From Amblyomma americanum (lineage: Eukaryota > Arthropoda > Arachnida > Ixodida > Ixodidae): a stretch of DNA of 64,000 bases. The stretch lies in the NCBI RefSeq assembly GCF_052857255.1, contig NW_027526502.1, positions 292,501 through 356,500 of the forward strand. The letters run 5' to 3'. Positions 31,430 to 42,115 of the stretch are shown here, one piece after another; positions within the stretch are counted from its first letter, which is position 1; the number at the start of each line of letters is the position of its first letter. A model generated the notes under the pieces. It was not told the DNA's origin. It ran no database searches and saw nothing but the letters and a program-made list of their open reading frames with translations. A program made the translations under genes and the position numbers.

Positions 31430-33720
31430 GGATGAGCTGGTGGGCTAGTTGGTTACACATAGCAAATGATTTCCGGCGCACAAAAAAGACGATGTTCGCC
31501 CTGAGCAACTTCGTCGCCAGTTCTGCGGGCACTTTCTCTCTCAACGATGCATGTCGTGTTGTCTCCTTCGTGGCAGTGGCCTCGTTCAAGGCAAGGTCAG
31601 TTGGACTCTGCATTCGGCACAGAGTACTTCCCCCTGAGGTGTTGGCGCTGTTCGCCGGTTTCCCTCCGTCAAAAAGCCATGGAAATATATGTAAAGTAGT
31701 GCGCTCAGAATGGCAACGGCAAGCCCGCGTTTACAGGGACTACCTTCAGCTCTACTCACGTTCCACAGTGACCACCACCACCTCTGCTGTCCGGTGGCCA
31801 GAGCTTTTCGGTGAAATCGACAGGACAACGGAGTTCTTTTGCGGCAAGTACTTCCCAGACTTCATCAGCTCCTTCCACCGAAGGTCTCTGCCTCCAGAAA
31901 AGCCGTTCACACCATCGGCGAGATGCAGCTACCGCCGCATGTGCAACAGGTCCTCAGCTATGGACCCAAATTCGCTGCAGAGCCTGAGAAGACTGCAGCT
32001 GAACAGCGGACGACGGTGAGGCAAGTGTCCAGGCTTGCTCCTAAGTGTGAAATCGATAGATTCATTTCGGAAGGTGCGGATGCTTTGTCGCGCTGTAAGG
32101 CACGCGGCCTGCAGTTGCCCATCCAGAAGACTGTCTCCTTTTTCAAGGACAATTCCTTGGCGCTGCCGACAAAAAGGGCGATTTTGCAGCGCTCTCAGAA
32201 AGCGCTTACAAAACAAGAACCACTGATGCTGTATACTCGGTTTTTGACCTGCGGATCGGTGTGCCTTCGGAATGAGTGAAAAGCGCAGCAAAAAGATTAT
32301 GCGGCAGGTTGAACCTGAATAACCTTGTAAGGGCTTTTGACAAGGGAAGCAAGCTCAGCTTGGACCTTTTCTTCTCGGCAAAGACTCACAAAATAGATTG
32401 CCCGATGCGCGTCATAGTCTCTGAAAATGTACGTGGCAGAAGTGTTTAGGAAAGCTTTTACAGCGTAACCTGAATTGTCTTACTATTGACGACCTTTTTA
32501 ACGCAAAAAATTCGGACGAAGTGATTATGCTTTTTAACGACAGACCTTGCACCCAATTGTCGGCTTCTTTTTCAATTGGCATAAAAGATCTATATTACTT
32601 CATCCCCCAAGACGACCTGACGAGGAGCGTACAGAACTGGATAGATAGGCACGATGTGATATCATTCCAAAATGAGTGTTGCTTGATTTCAGAAAGCTTT
32701 TTAGAACTGCTCTCAACATACCTAAAGTCCACCTTCGCGACTTGGAAAGGTACTATTGTTTGCCAGAAGAATGGAATCTGCGTCGTTTCCTGCGTCGCGC
32801 CCGTATACTGAGCGATATTTTCCTGACCGAGCGTGACCGGGACCTCAGCCGCCGATGCGAGTGGTCGCTGATAGTTGGTGTGTCTAGGTACGCTCACGAT
32901 TACCTCGTTGCGTCCAGTGCTAATAGTCCGTGCCCTGGCTTGCACACATTTCCGACACCATGTCTCTTTTTTTCTGAGTGTCTTCGACCCTTGGCCATGA
33001 ACAACGAGGTCCCTGTTAAAAACTCCTTTAGGTTTCTGGATCTAGGCCTCTACCTTTCAGCATTTCATGTTTGCTGGGCCGCCAAACCAAGGGGTAACAA
33101 ACCCGTTATTCCCTTCGAATCAGCTCACTCGGAGTTAGTCAAACGAGGCATTATCTGGTCATGCTTCCCTAACGCCGCCGAAAACTCATGCGAGCGCCGG
33201 CTCGAAACAGACTTCCATCACAAGGTATCCCGCTCTTGAGTTCAGGCTGCCCCTCTACGCGGTTGATTTCCGTGGCTGAAGACATGATTACACGTCTAAA
33301 TAAGCTAGCTCCCAACGCAGCAGAGGAGCCACCTCGCAGCAAGAAAGTAGGTGTGATGCAATACCTGCATGTCATCTCCCGCAACCTCAAAAAACCGCAA
33401 AAGAGCAGGTGTGCAAGTGGTATTTTCCGCACCGGATAAACTATCTAGACTGTGCAAGAAGGTCAATTCAACCGACAATCATGATAGGAACTGCACATTC
33501 AGGCACCAGCGGCGGTTTGTCGCATACAGGGAAAACGCGGTGTACGCCTTCTGGACGAGCCTGTGCTGGCAAGACTGGCAGAAGTGCAGAGTCACAGTCT
33601 GCGCAGGTGTGCAGAAAAGACCACAAGGGAAATGTTTGAGCCTGGGCAAATCACAAAGCTTAAAGAAAAGTGCGTCAGCACGCCTTCAGTGTTGTTAAGT
33701 GACGAGGAGGGTCATTTCTT
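31430..33720 (+). mobile_element. Penelope-like element, near full length, decayed
   Basis: It opens with GAGCTGGTGGGCTAGTTGG, a variant of the PLE 5' string. Frames at 31,432-32,019 and 31,839-32,279 give the N-terminal region (KFAAEPEKTAAEQRT, RDALSRCK-like, PTKRAILQRSQKALTKQ). RT follows from about 32,340: SIGIKDLYYFIPQDDL, FQNECCLISESFLELL, then SCVAPVY and SRYAHDYLV, where the catalytic YVDD box reads YAHD (32,889-32,900), losing the first aspartate. NSFRFLDLGLYLS follows. The C-terminal linker (FSAPDKLSRLCKKVNS) and a decayed GIY-YIG domain (about 33,530-33,690) complete the order. At least five frame changes and the active-site loss make it inactive. Confidence 0.75.
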
Positions 33721-34039
33721 GGGCATGATGACGCAGTAACGGTTGCTCCGAGGCTGCCCATCCACGTGTGTACTAGTGCGGTTGTGCAGTAATGTGTTTA
33801 GGTTATGAAGTTGCCTCGTGTTGCACGCAGTTCATTGTCGCTATCAAGGAGGAATCCGACGTATCACCTATGTGTTTGCAGTTTTTCTGCGCGCGCTTTT
33901 GCACTGCACTGTATAAATGTAGGCGCTTCGCGTGAAAATAGACTAATGTAAGTACGGCGCTTTGTGCTGTGTTCTCTGTCTGTCTTCCTCTTTCTTGTGT
34001 GCCGGGAATCATTTGGCAGAAGAAATTGGTCATAGAGCT

Positions 34040-34315
34040 GGCTTGCGCACGCGAAGAATTGGATGACTCGTTGGTCCATGGCGTAGCAACAAGGCGGTCG
34101 TCGAGCAGAATACCCACCGCTTTCGGCCGTGTTCAGTTCAAAGCTGACGACCAACTATCGAGATGCAAAGTAGCCTCGACAGTCTGAAACAACATAGGAT
34201 CGATTCCGCCTGGGTGTGATTATTTAATATTGATCTGGTCGCTTCTTGCATCGCAAAGCGATAAAGCAGCGTGTTGGAAGCTTTGAGCAATAAACAAATA
34301 ACATGCATTACAAAG
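34040..34315. repeat. Unnamed repeat family X, copy 1
   Basis: Aligns with 53,600-53,890 in the same orientation. Shared strings include AGCAACAAGG, GCGGTCGTCGA, CAGAAT, CTCGG-type and AAAGCTGA segments, and a CTACAAAG/TTACAAAG end. No coding frame is shared. The stretch 33,721-34,039 before it holds no recognised feature; the copy splits two PLE segments. A non-autonomous element or an LTR-derived fragment is likely. Confidence 0.5.
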
Positions 34316-34439
34316 CTTTGCGTCAATATGCCGCTAATCTGTATAGTTCGGGGCGCTTTTTTTTTTAATTTTACACGCATACTTGTCTTTCATCCACGTC
34401 TGCTCTTTTCCTGGTCTCAGTCGCGGAAAAAGTTTTGAA

Positions 34440-35175
34440 GACATTCATTAAGGGGAAGCCTGCAAATGCGAACGAAAAAGATAAGAGACCTGTTGTTTTG
34501 TCATATGTGCATGTCTTGTCGCACAGGATAATAAAGTGGGAAAAAACTATCGAGTTCCCGTTGTATTTTACGCGCCTCTGAAACTCAAAAGCATCTGTGC
34601 GAAAATCAATTCCGGCCAAGAAGAAGAGCACGACGCATGGTCTTATGGCGTGAGGCACAGGAACTCGTTTGTGGCATGTGTTGAGGGCGTGGTGTATAAA
34701 ATACCGCTTTGCAGCAAGGCCTATGTCGGCCAGACAGGAATCTTAAATGAGTGGTTGCGGGAGCACAATTACAACAACTCTCTAGTCAGTGTCCCTGGCA
34801 ACCTCGCAGCACACTGCGCTGAGCACAAGTGCGAACCTCTACTGGATGGAACGACGGTTCTTCTTAAATCAAAGTACAAGACTACAAGGGAATTGTGGGA
34901 AGCATTTTGCATGGCTTCAGAAAAGGAAGGTGCTGGGTTCGTTAGCGATGCGTCTGTGGTTGTAACAAAAAAAAAGAAAAAATTATTTTTAGCCGGTCAT
35001 GTGTGAAATTCAGGACTAGCGAGGATAGCTTATATCTCGCATGGTGTAGGGGATTGCTTTGATATCTTGGCTGGCTCTAACGCTTTTATGTTTGTGTGTC
35101 CCATGATTAGATGCGTATAAATATGCGCCATGTCGAAAATAAACTCAGTTGAAAGTTTGCGCTCGTGTATCGTCG
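34440..35175 (+). mobile_element. Penelope-like element 3' part with GIY-YIG domain
   Basis: The frame 34,536-35,006 (156 codons) encodes the PLE linker (VVFYAPLKLKSICAKINS) and then the endonuclease: VVYKIPLCSKAYVGQTG with the GIY-YIG signature (AYVGQTG at 34,720-34,739), ILNEWLREHN, and LAAHCAEHKCEP. It ends with the TRELWEAFCMASEKEG region. This nuclease nicks target DNA for priming. Here the domain is intact by eye, unlike in the preceding PLE copy, so this is a separate insertion. The 3' part runs through AATAAACTCAGTTGAAAGTTTGCGC to about 35,175, matching PLE ends elsewhere in the window. Confidence 0.75.
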
Positions 35176-35339
35176 TGTACTTATGTGGTGTTGTTCCCTT
35201 GTCTTGATTGTAGCGCTCCCCAGTCTCAGTACTGCTCTCCAGTCCACCGTTCTAGAAGCACCGCGCCGCCGATGACCCTTTCTTCGGGCGGCGTGTGTCG
35301 CAGCATCTGCCGCAGATGAACCGTTATACATTCCCCCGC

Positions 35340-35960
35340 TCTCACCATACTCTCACTCCTCTTTCCACGGTAAGCACGTCCCGGATGGTTGCCGTGGTAC
35401 GATTTCCTACATTCTAGCCATGACCTCCTGCTCCTCCTCTCTCTGTATCCTCTTCCTTCCACGGCAACCCTCCTCCCGCTTCTAGGGTAACTACCCTCCG
35501 GGTGGTTCCCATGGCAACCAGGTACCGGTTGCGCCTTCTCACGCTCTCGCCATACCCTCTCCTTTCAGGGTAACCGCCTCCGAGACGGTTACCGTTGAAA
35601 CCATCCTCTGGTTACGCCATACCCTCCATCTCCCACGGTAACCCTCCTCGTCCTTCCAAGGCAAGTACTCTCCGGGTGGTTTCCGGTTGAGCCTTCTTAC
35701 TCTCTTGTAACACCCTCCTCCACCCCATCTTGAGTAGTCTAAAACACCTTGTGTCATGGCGCGCTTTGGCCACAGATGCCCTTGCGCCATAAAAATCCAT
35801 AATCCCCATACCCACCTCCTTCCACAGTAACCACCTTCTGTATGGTTCTGTGGTAACAACGCCCCGATTACGCATTTCTCCGCTCACGCCATACCGTCCT
35901 ACTTGAACGGTAACCAACCTCCCACTGGTTCCCATGGAAACGCACTCACCGGTTACGCCG
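35340..35960. repeat. Degenerate ~83-bp tandem array of X-box-like inverted repeats
   Basis: The motif GGTT-CCC-ATGG-AACC recurs: GGTTGCCGTGGTAC at 35,387, GGTTCCCATGGCAACC at 35,504-35,519, GGTTACCGTTGAAACC at 35,587-35,602, GGTTCTGTGGTAAC at 35,844 and GGTTCCCATGGAAAC at 35,927. Spacings of 83 bp occur twice. Each is preceded by ACGGTAACC and CCTCC and followed by CACGCCATACC-like text. The inverted core matches the RFX X-box. No coding frame is credible. The flanks 35,176-35,339 hold no recognised feature. Confidence 0.6.
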
Positions 35961-36449
35961 ATGACTGCGACACTACTACGAAGCGAAACCTACGAACGAG
36001 CGCTTAAAAGCTATCGCTGCAAATGTTGATTGAACATCTATGATGCGTAAAGCAGGTTAAGGGACCTAGCATACAGGTCCACTGTTAGAGGCACTTGGGA
36101 GAGCAACTCCATAAAACGTTCATAGCACGCACGCTCGTCGCCGTATGCTCGGCATTCAAACAGAATGTGTTATATTGTTTCAACTGAGCATCAGTTGTCT
36201 CAGTGCGGATTTTTCACTTGTCCTGAACTGTACCGTACCGTTTGTAAACGCGGCGGTCAGAGACAGACGATTATGAACAGTTTACAGATGGCGTGGAGGA
36301 CAACTTGGTAGTCTAGATATGAGATGTTGGTCGACTGAGTGAAGAAATAGATAATGATGCAACAGCAAGCTCCAGAGGTGATTGTTTTCTTCATAGGCTA
36401 ATACGCGTCCGATTTCGTGAACAAAATCCTATTCTAGTTCGGATGCTGC

Positions 36450-36766
36450 CCCGCGCGATGGCTCAGTGGTTAGGGCGCTCGGCTACTGATCCGGAGTAGC
36501 CGGGTATGAACCCGACCGCGGCGGCTGCGTTTTTATGGAGGCAAAACGCTAAGGTGCCCGTGTGCTGTGCGATGTCTGTGCTCGTTAAAGATCCCCAGGT
36601 GGTCGAAATTATTCCGGAGCTCCCACTACGACACCTCTTTCTTCTTTTCTTCTTTCACTCCCTCCTTTATCCCTTTCCTTACGACGCAGTTCAGGTGTCC
36701 AACGATATATGAGACAGATACTGCGCCATTTTCCTTTCCCCAGAAAAAAACTATAATTATTATTCT
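36450..36766 (+). mobile_element. tRNA-derived SINE with 13-bp target duplication
   Basis: The head CGCGCGATGGCTCAGTGGTTAG (A box) and CCGGGTATGAACCCGACC (B box, one change from the usual GGTTCGAA form) precede the body GTTTTTATGGAGGCAAAACGC, GTTAAAGATCCCCAGGTGG and TTATTCCGGAGCTCC. The 3' part is pyrimidine-rich and ends in AACTATAATTATTATTCT. GTTCGGATGCTGC at 36,437-36,449 and 36,767-36,779 is a perfect target duplication. It splits the family-B LINE C-terminus, placing its insertion after that LINE. Confidence 0.88.
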
Positions 36767-36859
36767 GTTCGGATGCTGCAGGTCTCTGCAGGCCGCTTCA
36801 TTCTCCTGTTCGTTGGCCAGTATGCCACAGAGAGCTGGGAGCCACTAAAATGTTATATA

Positions 36860-37509
36860 GGATGTTTCACCTATGACTTCACACATCTTTTTTAAAGTGG
36901 TCTTTTTTTAGTTGGAGTAATTTTTCGGTATGGCATTTCCAGCGGTGTGGCACATCAGAATGCAGCTAAGATATGCTAACTACCAGGCTGGTTAACTGCT
37001 ATTGAATAGTTACCTTTTAACTAATACTGTTAGTCTCTTTAATTACTGTGAGGCATGTAGCCCACCGCAAATAATATCCATATCAGTTTTGAGAATTTCG
37101 AAACGCGAATACCCTCGGCGCTGTGGCCCAAGAAATTTCGGCTAAATAGAACCAAAATACATGAGATTTCGAGGAGCTTGCAGGCAAAGCATCTTCTTCA
37201 GTGCTCGTAACTCGTAAAAACAGCCCAAATTTGTTGGGCCACAGCAACGAGGGTAACCTGGTTGTAGACATTATAAAACTGGTATGGATATGCTTACGGT
37301 GGGCTACGTTCCTCTCAGTAATTAAGGCACTTAAAAGTAATAGTTATAAAGTTAACTATTCACTATTAGTTAACCAGCCTGCTAGTTAGCACGTCTTAGA
37401 TGTATTCTGATGGGCTTCACCGCTGACAATGTTATGCCGAAAAAAGTGCTGTTCTAACTCAAAAGCCTATTTTTTTAAATTTTGTTAAATCTTAGGTGAA
37501 ACACCGTGT
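36860..37509. mobile_element. Foldback/MITE-type element, nearly complete inverted repeat
   Basis: A 650-bp element whose ends GGATGTTTCACC and GGTGAAACACCGTG are inverted repeats. The arms continue inward for about 280 bp each (CTAACTACCAGGCTGGTTAAC against CTAACTAGCAGGCTGGTTAAC after reversal; GGCCCAAGAAATTT against GGCCCAACAAATTT), leaving a loop of about 90 bp. TATATA stands on both sides (36,854-36,859 and 37,510-37,515), consistent with a TA or TATATA duplication. The flanks join into continuous RNase H coding sequence of a family-B LINE. No transposase is encoded, so it moved in trans. Confidence 0.82.
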
Positions 37510-38960
37510 ATATAACCAAGTGATGCAGGTATCCAATGTAGAGAGAAACTGGCTGGTGATTGGTTTTCTTCAACAGATTGGACAGTGTTTATGGCGATGG
37601 TTTGGAGTCCATGAAAATCACCCAGTGGCCAGGGGATCGGCGCAGGATGTAGAAGAAGGCTCCTTAACCGCGTGAACCTCTGCTCTCGTGGACGATGTCT
37701 TCTGCTGCGTGCGATAGGAAAGCATTTGGCCTGTTGAAGGCATATAAGCACGTGGAGGTCTTCTCATATGTTGAGCCATCGGTGAAGATGTGGGTCTCCA
37801 GAGAATCTCCAGAGAATAATTCTCGGCTGAGTAGGCCACAGCAACTGGAGTAGCGCAGCGTGTGGCGTCCAGCTTTTCGCACTCACACATGCATAAACTC
37901 TGGATCTTTAGGGAAGACAGTGTCCAGGGAGAAAAGGCCGAAGTCAGTCATTTCTGTGGCTCAGTAATGGCAGGGTAGGGCAGGAGTCGCAGAGCTTGGC
38001 CGAAGCCAGAGTTACTGTGTGTTATGTGGGCACGGTGTATGCACACTGCTTTTTCCCTTGGAAAACACGCCGGAGATGAGTACGCATAGTTTCCTGGGAG
38101 GAGACGACATCTGTCGATAGACATCCTGTTTCCGCTACTGCTTCCGAAGCAAAGGATCCCTTTGAAAGGCCAAGAGAGATACGCAGACAGTTGTTCTGCG
38201 TGGCTTCCTGGGTCTTCTTACTAGTTGCAGATAACTTGTGAAGTACGGATAAACAATATCGCAACGCACCTTCAGCACAGCCTTCTTGAAGGCTGTGCTG
38301 AAGGTGTTCCTGCCATCAGCCTGAAAATTTGTGATGCTATAACAACCTCTCACAGAGTTTTAATCTGAGGTATCCAAGACATATTTCTGTCATCGCAAGA
38401 CCAAGAAATCGCTGGTACCATACGTAAGGTAGCACCGGTCCAGCTAAAAGAAGCAGGTATCTTGTTTTTGTTTGCCTTGTGAAAGCCATGGCATCACACT
38501 TTTCTGCCGATAGACTAAGAAATCTGGGAGAAAAATACATGGAGATGTTCAGTGTCGCTCTCTGAAGACGTTGCTGATTGATGAGTATTCCACGCGGCCT
38601 TGTTATGAGTATCATGGTAATATCGAATAGGAGAGGCCTGAGTACGGCTCCCTGAGGTACACCCTTCTGCACTGCGTACCACAACTTTGGGCTATTTGGA
38701 GTGCTCATAAAAATTTGCTGCTCTTTGGAGCAGTTTTCATCCACTTCTATAGCATCCATCTGAGTCCAAGATTGCCCAAGGATGCGAGAAAGGCAGGGTG
38801 AAAAACAGTCAAAATCGGCCTTGACGCCAAGGAAAACGGCTGTCGGAATGAAGGTCCTCTTTAAGAGACGATGCAGTTATCAATGACAGTTGAGTGTGGA
38901 CTCTGGAGTGAAACGCGTGGTCAGAGCGTACCTCCGCTGAGGTTAGCGTGATGAGGCCGG

Positions 38961-39840
38961 GAGAAGCACAGCAGCGTGTGGCCTACGCTTTCAAGGAAAG
39001 GGTAAGGTAAACATGGCACTAATTAGTTATAACAGGATGGGAAACAGCTATTGTGCCTTCCGGAGGGATTCAAAACAACCTGTTTGGGTAGGCACATCGA
39101 TAGCGTAGGGTCATGCCTTGCTGCGGCCAGTGAGGTTCATTGTGTGATTTGGGTGGGGGCAAGGACGAAGAACGCACTGTTGCCTTGTGCGTCTTGTCAC
39201 CGCAAGGAATCTAAGATAGTGACACCTATGAGAGATATTTCAACACCTTTTGGAAAAACAGCTAATATCATATAACCAGCCATATTAGACCGGTGGGTAG
39301 CTGACTGAGAGAAATAAGAAAGTCTGATGAGTGCTGTAGCGGAGTCATCCAGCCAAAGGACAAATGAGGAAAAGCCGCAGCAAACAAAAAAAAATAGATA
39401 AAAAAAACTCACTGGACCATCGTGTAATGAGAAAGGTTCACCGTTACCTGCGGTATGAAAGCAAAGAATTTTTCGGTATGAGACAAAGCCCAGCCTGGGT
39501 TGTGATAGCACAAAGAACCCGTCGAGGCGTAGTAGGAACACTTCCGGTTCTGTGACTTCACTTCCGCTCGTCGCTTAAAGTTTGCTGGCGTCACATGGTA
39601 TGCGACATGCGACATCATGCTGGTTCAGTCATGGCGAGTCTTTTACAGTACGCTTGTCATGAGAACGCATCACGTGTCATTAATGACGTCATTAACTGTG
39701 ACACAAGACAGCGACACCGCCAAATGGACCGAGGAGCTCCCTATGCTCTCGCATGCAGCGCTTCGTCTGCAATCCACAGCAGACCATCGTCTGCCGCGGC
39801 TGAGAACTACAACTGTATACGGGCATTCTCTGTATCAGCG
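38961..39840. other. No recognised feature
   Basis: May contain more of the family-B LINE upstream of RT, but no motif is certain. The reverse frame 39,197-39,541 includes a hydrophobic stretch rich in Phe and Ser without known similarity. The 39,540-39,840 part is unremarkable. Confidence 0.35.
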
Positions 39841-39925
39841 ATGACGTACTAATTACTCGTACTGCGATAGGTCTGTTGGCGGACGTGTTTCATGCACGCT
39901 GCGGGCCAAGCATGCCGGCGCTCAC

Positions 39926-40214
39926 CGGAGACCACCAGCATAAGGGTGGCGGCGGTGCCCAGAAGCCCGGCGAACAAGAGCCAGTGGGTCACAGTGCGCG
40001 CCGAAGACCACCGGCCCCCCGCGGTCCAAGGGAACGCCGTCGCCGGCCGCACGCTGCATCCGGCCTCGGAGTCGCCAAACAGGCGCCGCTGGGCGCTGCG
40101 CAAACATTGATGCATCGTGGCTGCTCTCTCTTCTTCCCTGCCACCACTCTCACGGGGCGCTGCTCTCATCATCATCATCATCCTTGTTGCGGAACCGAGC
40201 GCGGGGGACTCCAT
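39926..40214 (-). CDS. Possible first exon of a type II membrane protein (unrecognised)
   Basis: The reverse frame starts at an ATG at 40,214 or at the downstream ATG 40,113-40,115 (MHQCLRSAQRRLFGDSE). A basic, serine-rich N-terminal part precedes a single hydrophobic segment, HWLLFAGLLGTAATLMLVV, at the end of the open stretch. GTCTCCG immediately precedes GTGAGC (39,920-39,925), a strong splice donor. A short cytosolic tail plus one membrane anchor ending at a donor is the usual first-exon layout of type II enzymes such as membrane proteases and glycosyltransferases. The GC-rich composition stands out from the repeats. The downstream exons would lie at lower coordinates or outside; none was identified. 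Confidence 0.38.
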
Positions 40215-40624
40215 TAAGACTTCGGTTGGGGCTAGTTAGTGCATAGTATTCTTAAGACGAAAAGTGAGCGCGAACGCGAGACAACCCACAGAGAATAGCC
40301 AAAGACAAGAGCTTGTTCTTGACTCTTTTTTTCTAGGTTGTCTTGTGTTTGCATTCACCTCAAGAACACAACAGCACGGGGGGGTATACTGCAGCGCTGA
40401 TCTTTTATTTTCTCGTAGTCGTTGATGTTGCTGGCTACATATTTTTTTTCCTTATTTGAGCTTCCGCTCATTCAGCTGCCCATTCCTTGCGAAGAGAATG
40501 GCTTCATCATCGTCATCATCAAAGGACTAGCACAGTTACCAAGAGAAATAAATCAGCAAGAGAGGGACACAGCTGTTTTCAGTTAAAAGGCAGCAGAGGT
40601 TAGGCAGGAATGTAAAGGAGGCGT

Positions 40625-41193
40625 TGTTACGCCCGAGCACGCATTACGCTGGCATTCGTGGAAGCCAGCGCTGTGCGTCCGCCATTGCGCCAAGCAATCC
40701 CGGACTCTGGACCAGGTTCGCCCGGTGGAATCCTCTCCCCCTCCTCCATCGCAAGCGCCGGCTCGATCCGCAACCGACGCTTCGCCGGCATCCCTTTCCC
40801 GGCTGCAAACTTCGAACGGCCGCGCTGCTCTCGTCCATTCGTCAGATTCAAACGGTGACCAGTGCCGTGACATGATTGGGGGGTTTCAACGGCTCGCTGC
40901 TGCAACGGTCACAGGAGGTGATCGAAACCGAGCCGCGCCGGACGGGAGAGCAGACGGAGACATCAAGCTAGAGAGACGCTCTCCCGGTGCACCGCCGGGC
41001 CCCTTTGTGCGAGCCCGTTGTGCTCCCGGCCCCTGTGCCGATAATGTGAGGCCCTTGTTTTTCTGTCCATAAATGTTTCGTTGACTCACCGTTGCCTTGA
41101 GCGCTTCATCGCACAGCTCTGCGCAACCATGGAAGCAGGCTGAGATGCTCCAGTCCCAACAGTAGAGATAGGTTGGGAGGCCCAGCCCTAACA
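40625..41193. mobile_element. Solo LTR with 4-bp target duplication
   Basis: A 569-bp GC-rich sequence beginning TGTTACGCCC and ending CCCTAACA, flanked by GCGT at 40,621-40,624 and 41,194-41,197. The TG...CA ends with a short inverted repeat (TGTTA/TAACA) and a 4-bp duplication are the signature of a gypsy-type LTR. No internal region is present, so it is a solo LTR left by recombination between two LTRs. The open frames inside are compositional. Orientation was not determined. Confidence 0.7.
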
Positions 41194-41544
41194 GCGTCTT
41201 TTTGTCCCCGTGCCGTGGGCTTCTCCACACTAGCGGCAGCGCATGCTCTCTCTAACTTCCCCCACTAATTACCCCTCCGCACCCCTAGCCCGACGTGGAA
41301 AAAGGACCCTATGGTTCTCTCTCCCGCCTCGAATGCACTGCCACAAAAAGTTGTACGCGCCAAAACCGCGTTCGAACGCTATAGGGCCCCTAAACGAGAA
41401 ATGGGGAGGGGAAGCTTCGGCTTCTCATTCCTCAAGGCTTCCTATTCAACACACCCACCGGCCCTATCAACCCCCGTGGCTTGAGATCATTCATTCAGCT
41501 ATCCTCCTCTTATTTCTTTCTGTCACAATCAACAGTCGAGCGAC

Positions 41545-42115
41545 GCGCTTGGTTCAAAGCAAAGCCCTCTCCCATTCATCTCACTTACCGATGTCCTGTG
41601 CCAGTTGCTGCCACCGTATTCCCCTCATACCCCATGACTTTGACCTCCTTCTCTCGAAATCCCCTCCGCTCCCCTAACATACCATCGGTTCATCTCTCCT
41701 TCATTTGCGATACGATAACAGTAGCTCGTGTTGGTCTCCTATTTTGCTCTTTTCGTGTCTTACTCCTGCCATTTTCCATTTTTATTGCTGGCTGCGGCGT
41801 CCACAAGTTCTTCTCAAGCTTTTCCGCCCCCCTGCAAGCTTCTGCCTAATACGGGGCTATTGGTACATACTTTCCTCCTAAGGGATATTGGTGAGCTACT
41901 TGCCACTCCCTGAAAGTTCTTAACTTTCATTCTTCTCGCTGTTTCACTCTAATGGTCCATATCTCCAGTGACTACTTGCCCAAGACAGACTGATTTCTTT
42001 TATAACTTCCCATGCATCGCTTGGTATTGAAAGCTGTTAACCGTTCTCAAGCCGTTCAACGTTACTTCCCTTCATACTGGCACGGAACAAAGAACCGATG
42101 CACTGTTCACCATGC
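41545..42115 (-). pseudogene. Diverged RTE-like LINE fragment
   Basis: The plus-strand DNA shares an ordered series of short strings with the reverse-complement RTE copies: CTCTCCCAT, TGCCAGTTGCTGCCACC, AACATACCATC, then CCAGTGACTACTTGCCCAAG and GAAAGCTGTTAACC in place of CTGTCACTACCTGCCCTAAG and the following motif. No frame is intact. It represents an older RTE subfamily than the copies at 13.7 and 50.6 kb. The stretch 41,198-41,544 has no recognised feature. Confidence 0.45.

Larger units (their letters stand above)
35990..38960 (-). mobile_element. Family-B LINE copy, split by a SINE and a foldback element
   Basis: The reverse strand, read from 38,960, encodes late RT (VKADFDCFSPCL, VQKGVPQGAVLRPLLF, SAEKCDAMAF) with the catalytic aspartate box deleted. 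Then come the linker (TGCLSTDVVSSQETMRTHL), RNase H (HIFTDGSTYEKTS, EDIVHESRG), a jump over the foldback insertion, LPALCGILANEQENEAACRD, a jump over the SINE, and a degraded C-terminus (HILFECRAYGDERACYERF, SQVPLTVD). The order and sequence match 4263-5195. The interruptions fall inside continuous protein motifs, so both inserted elements are younger. Confidence 0.75.

Noticed and set aside
36450..36530. tRNA gene
   Set aside because: A- and B-box text continues into a SINE body and has a 13-bp target duplication; the acceptor stem does not close.
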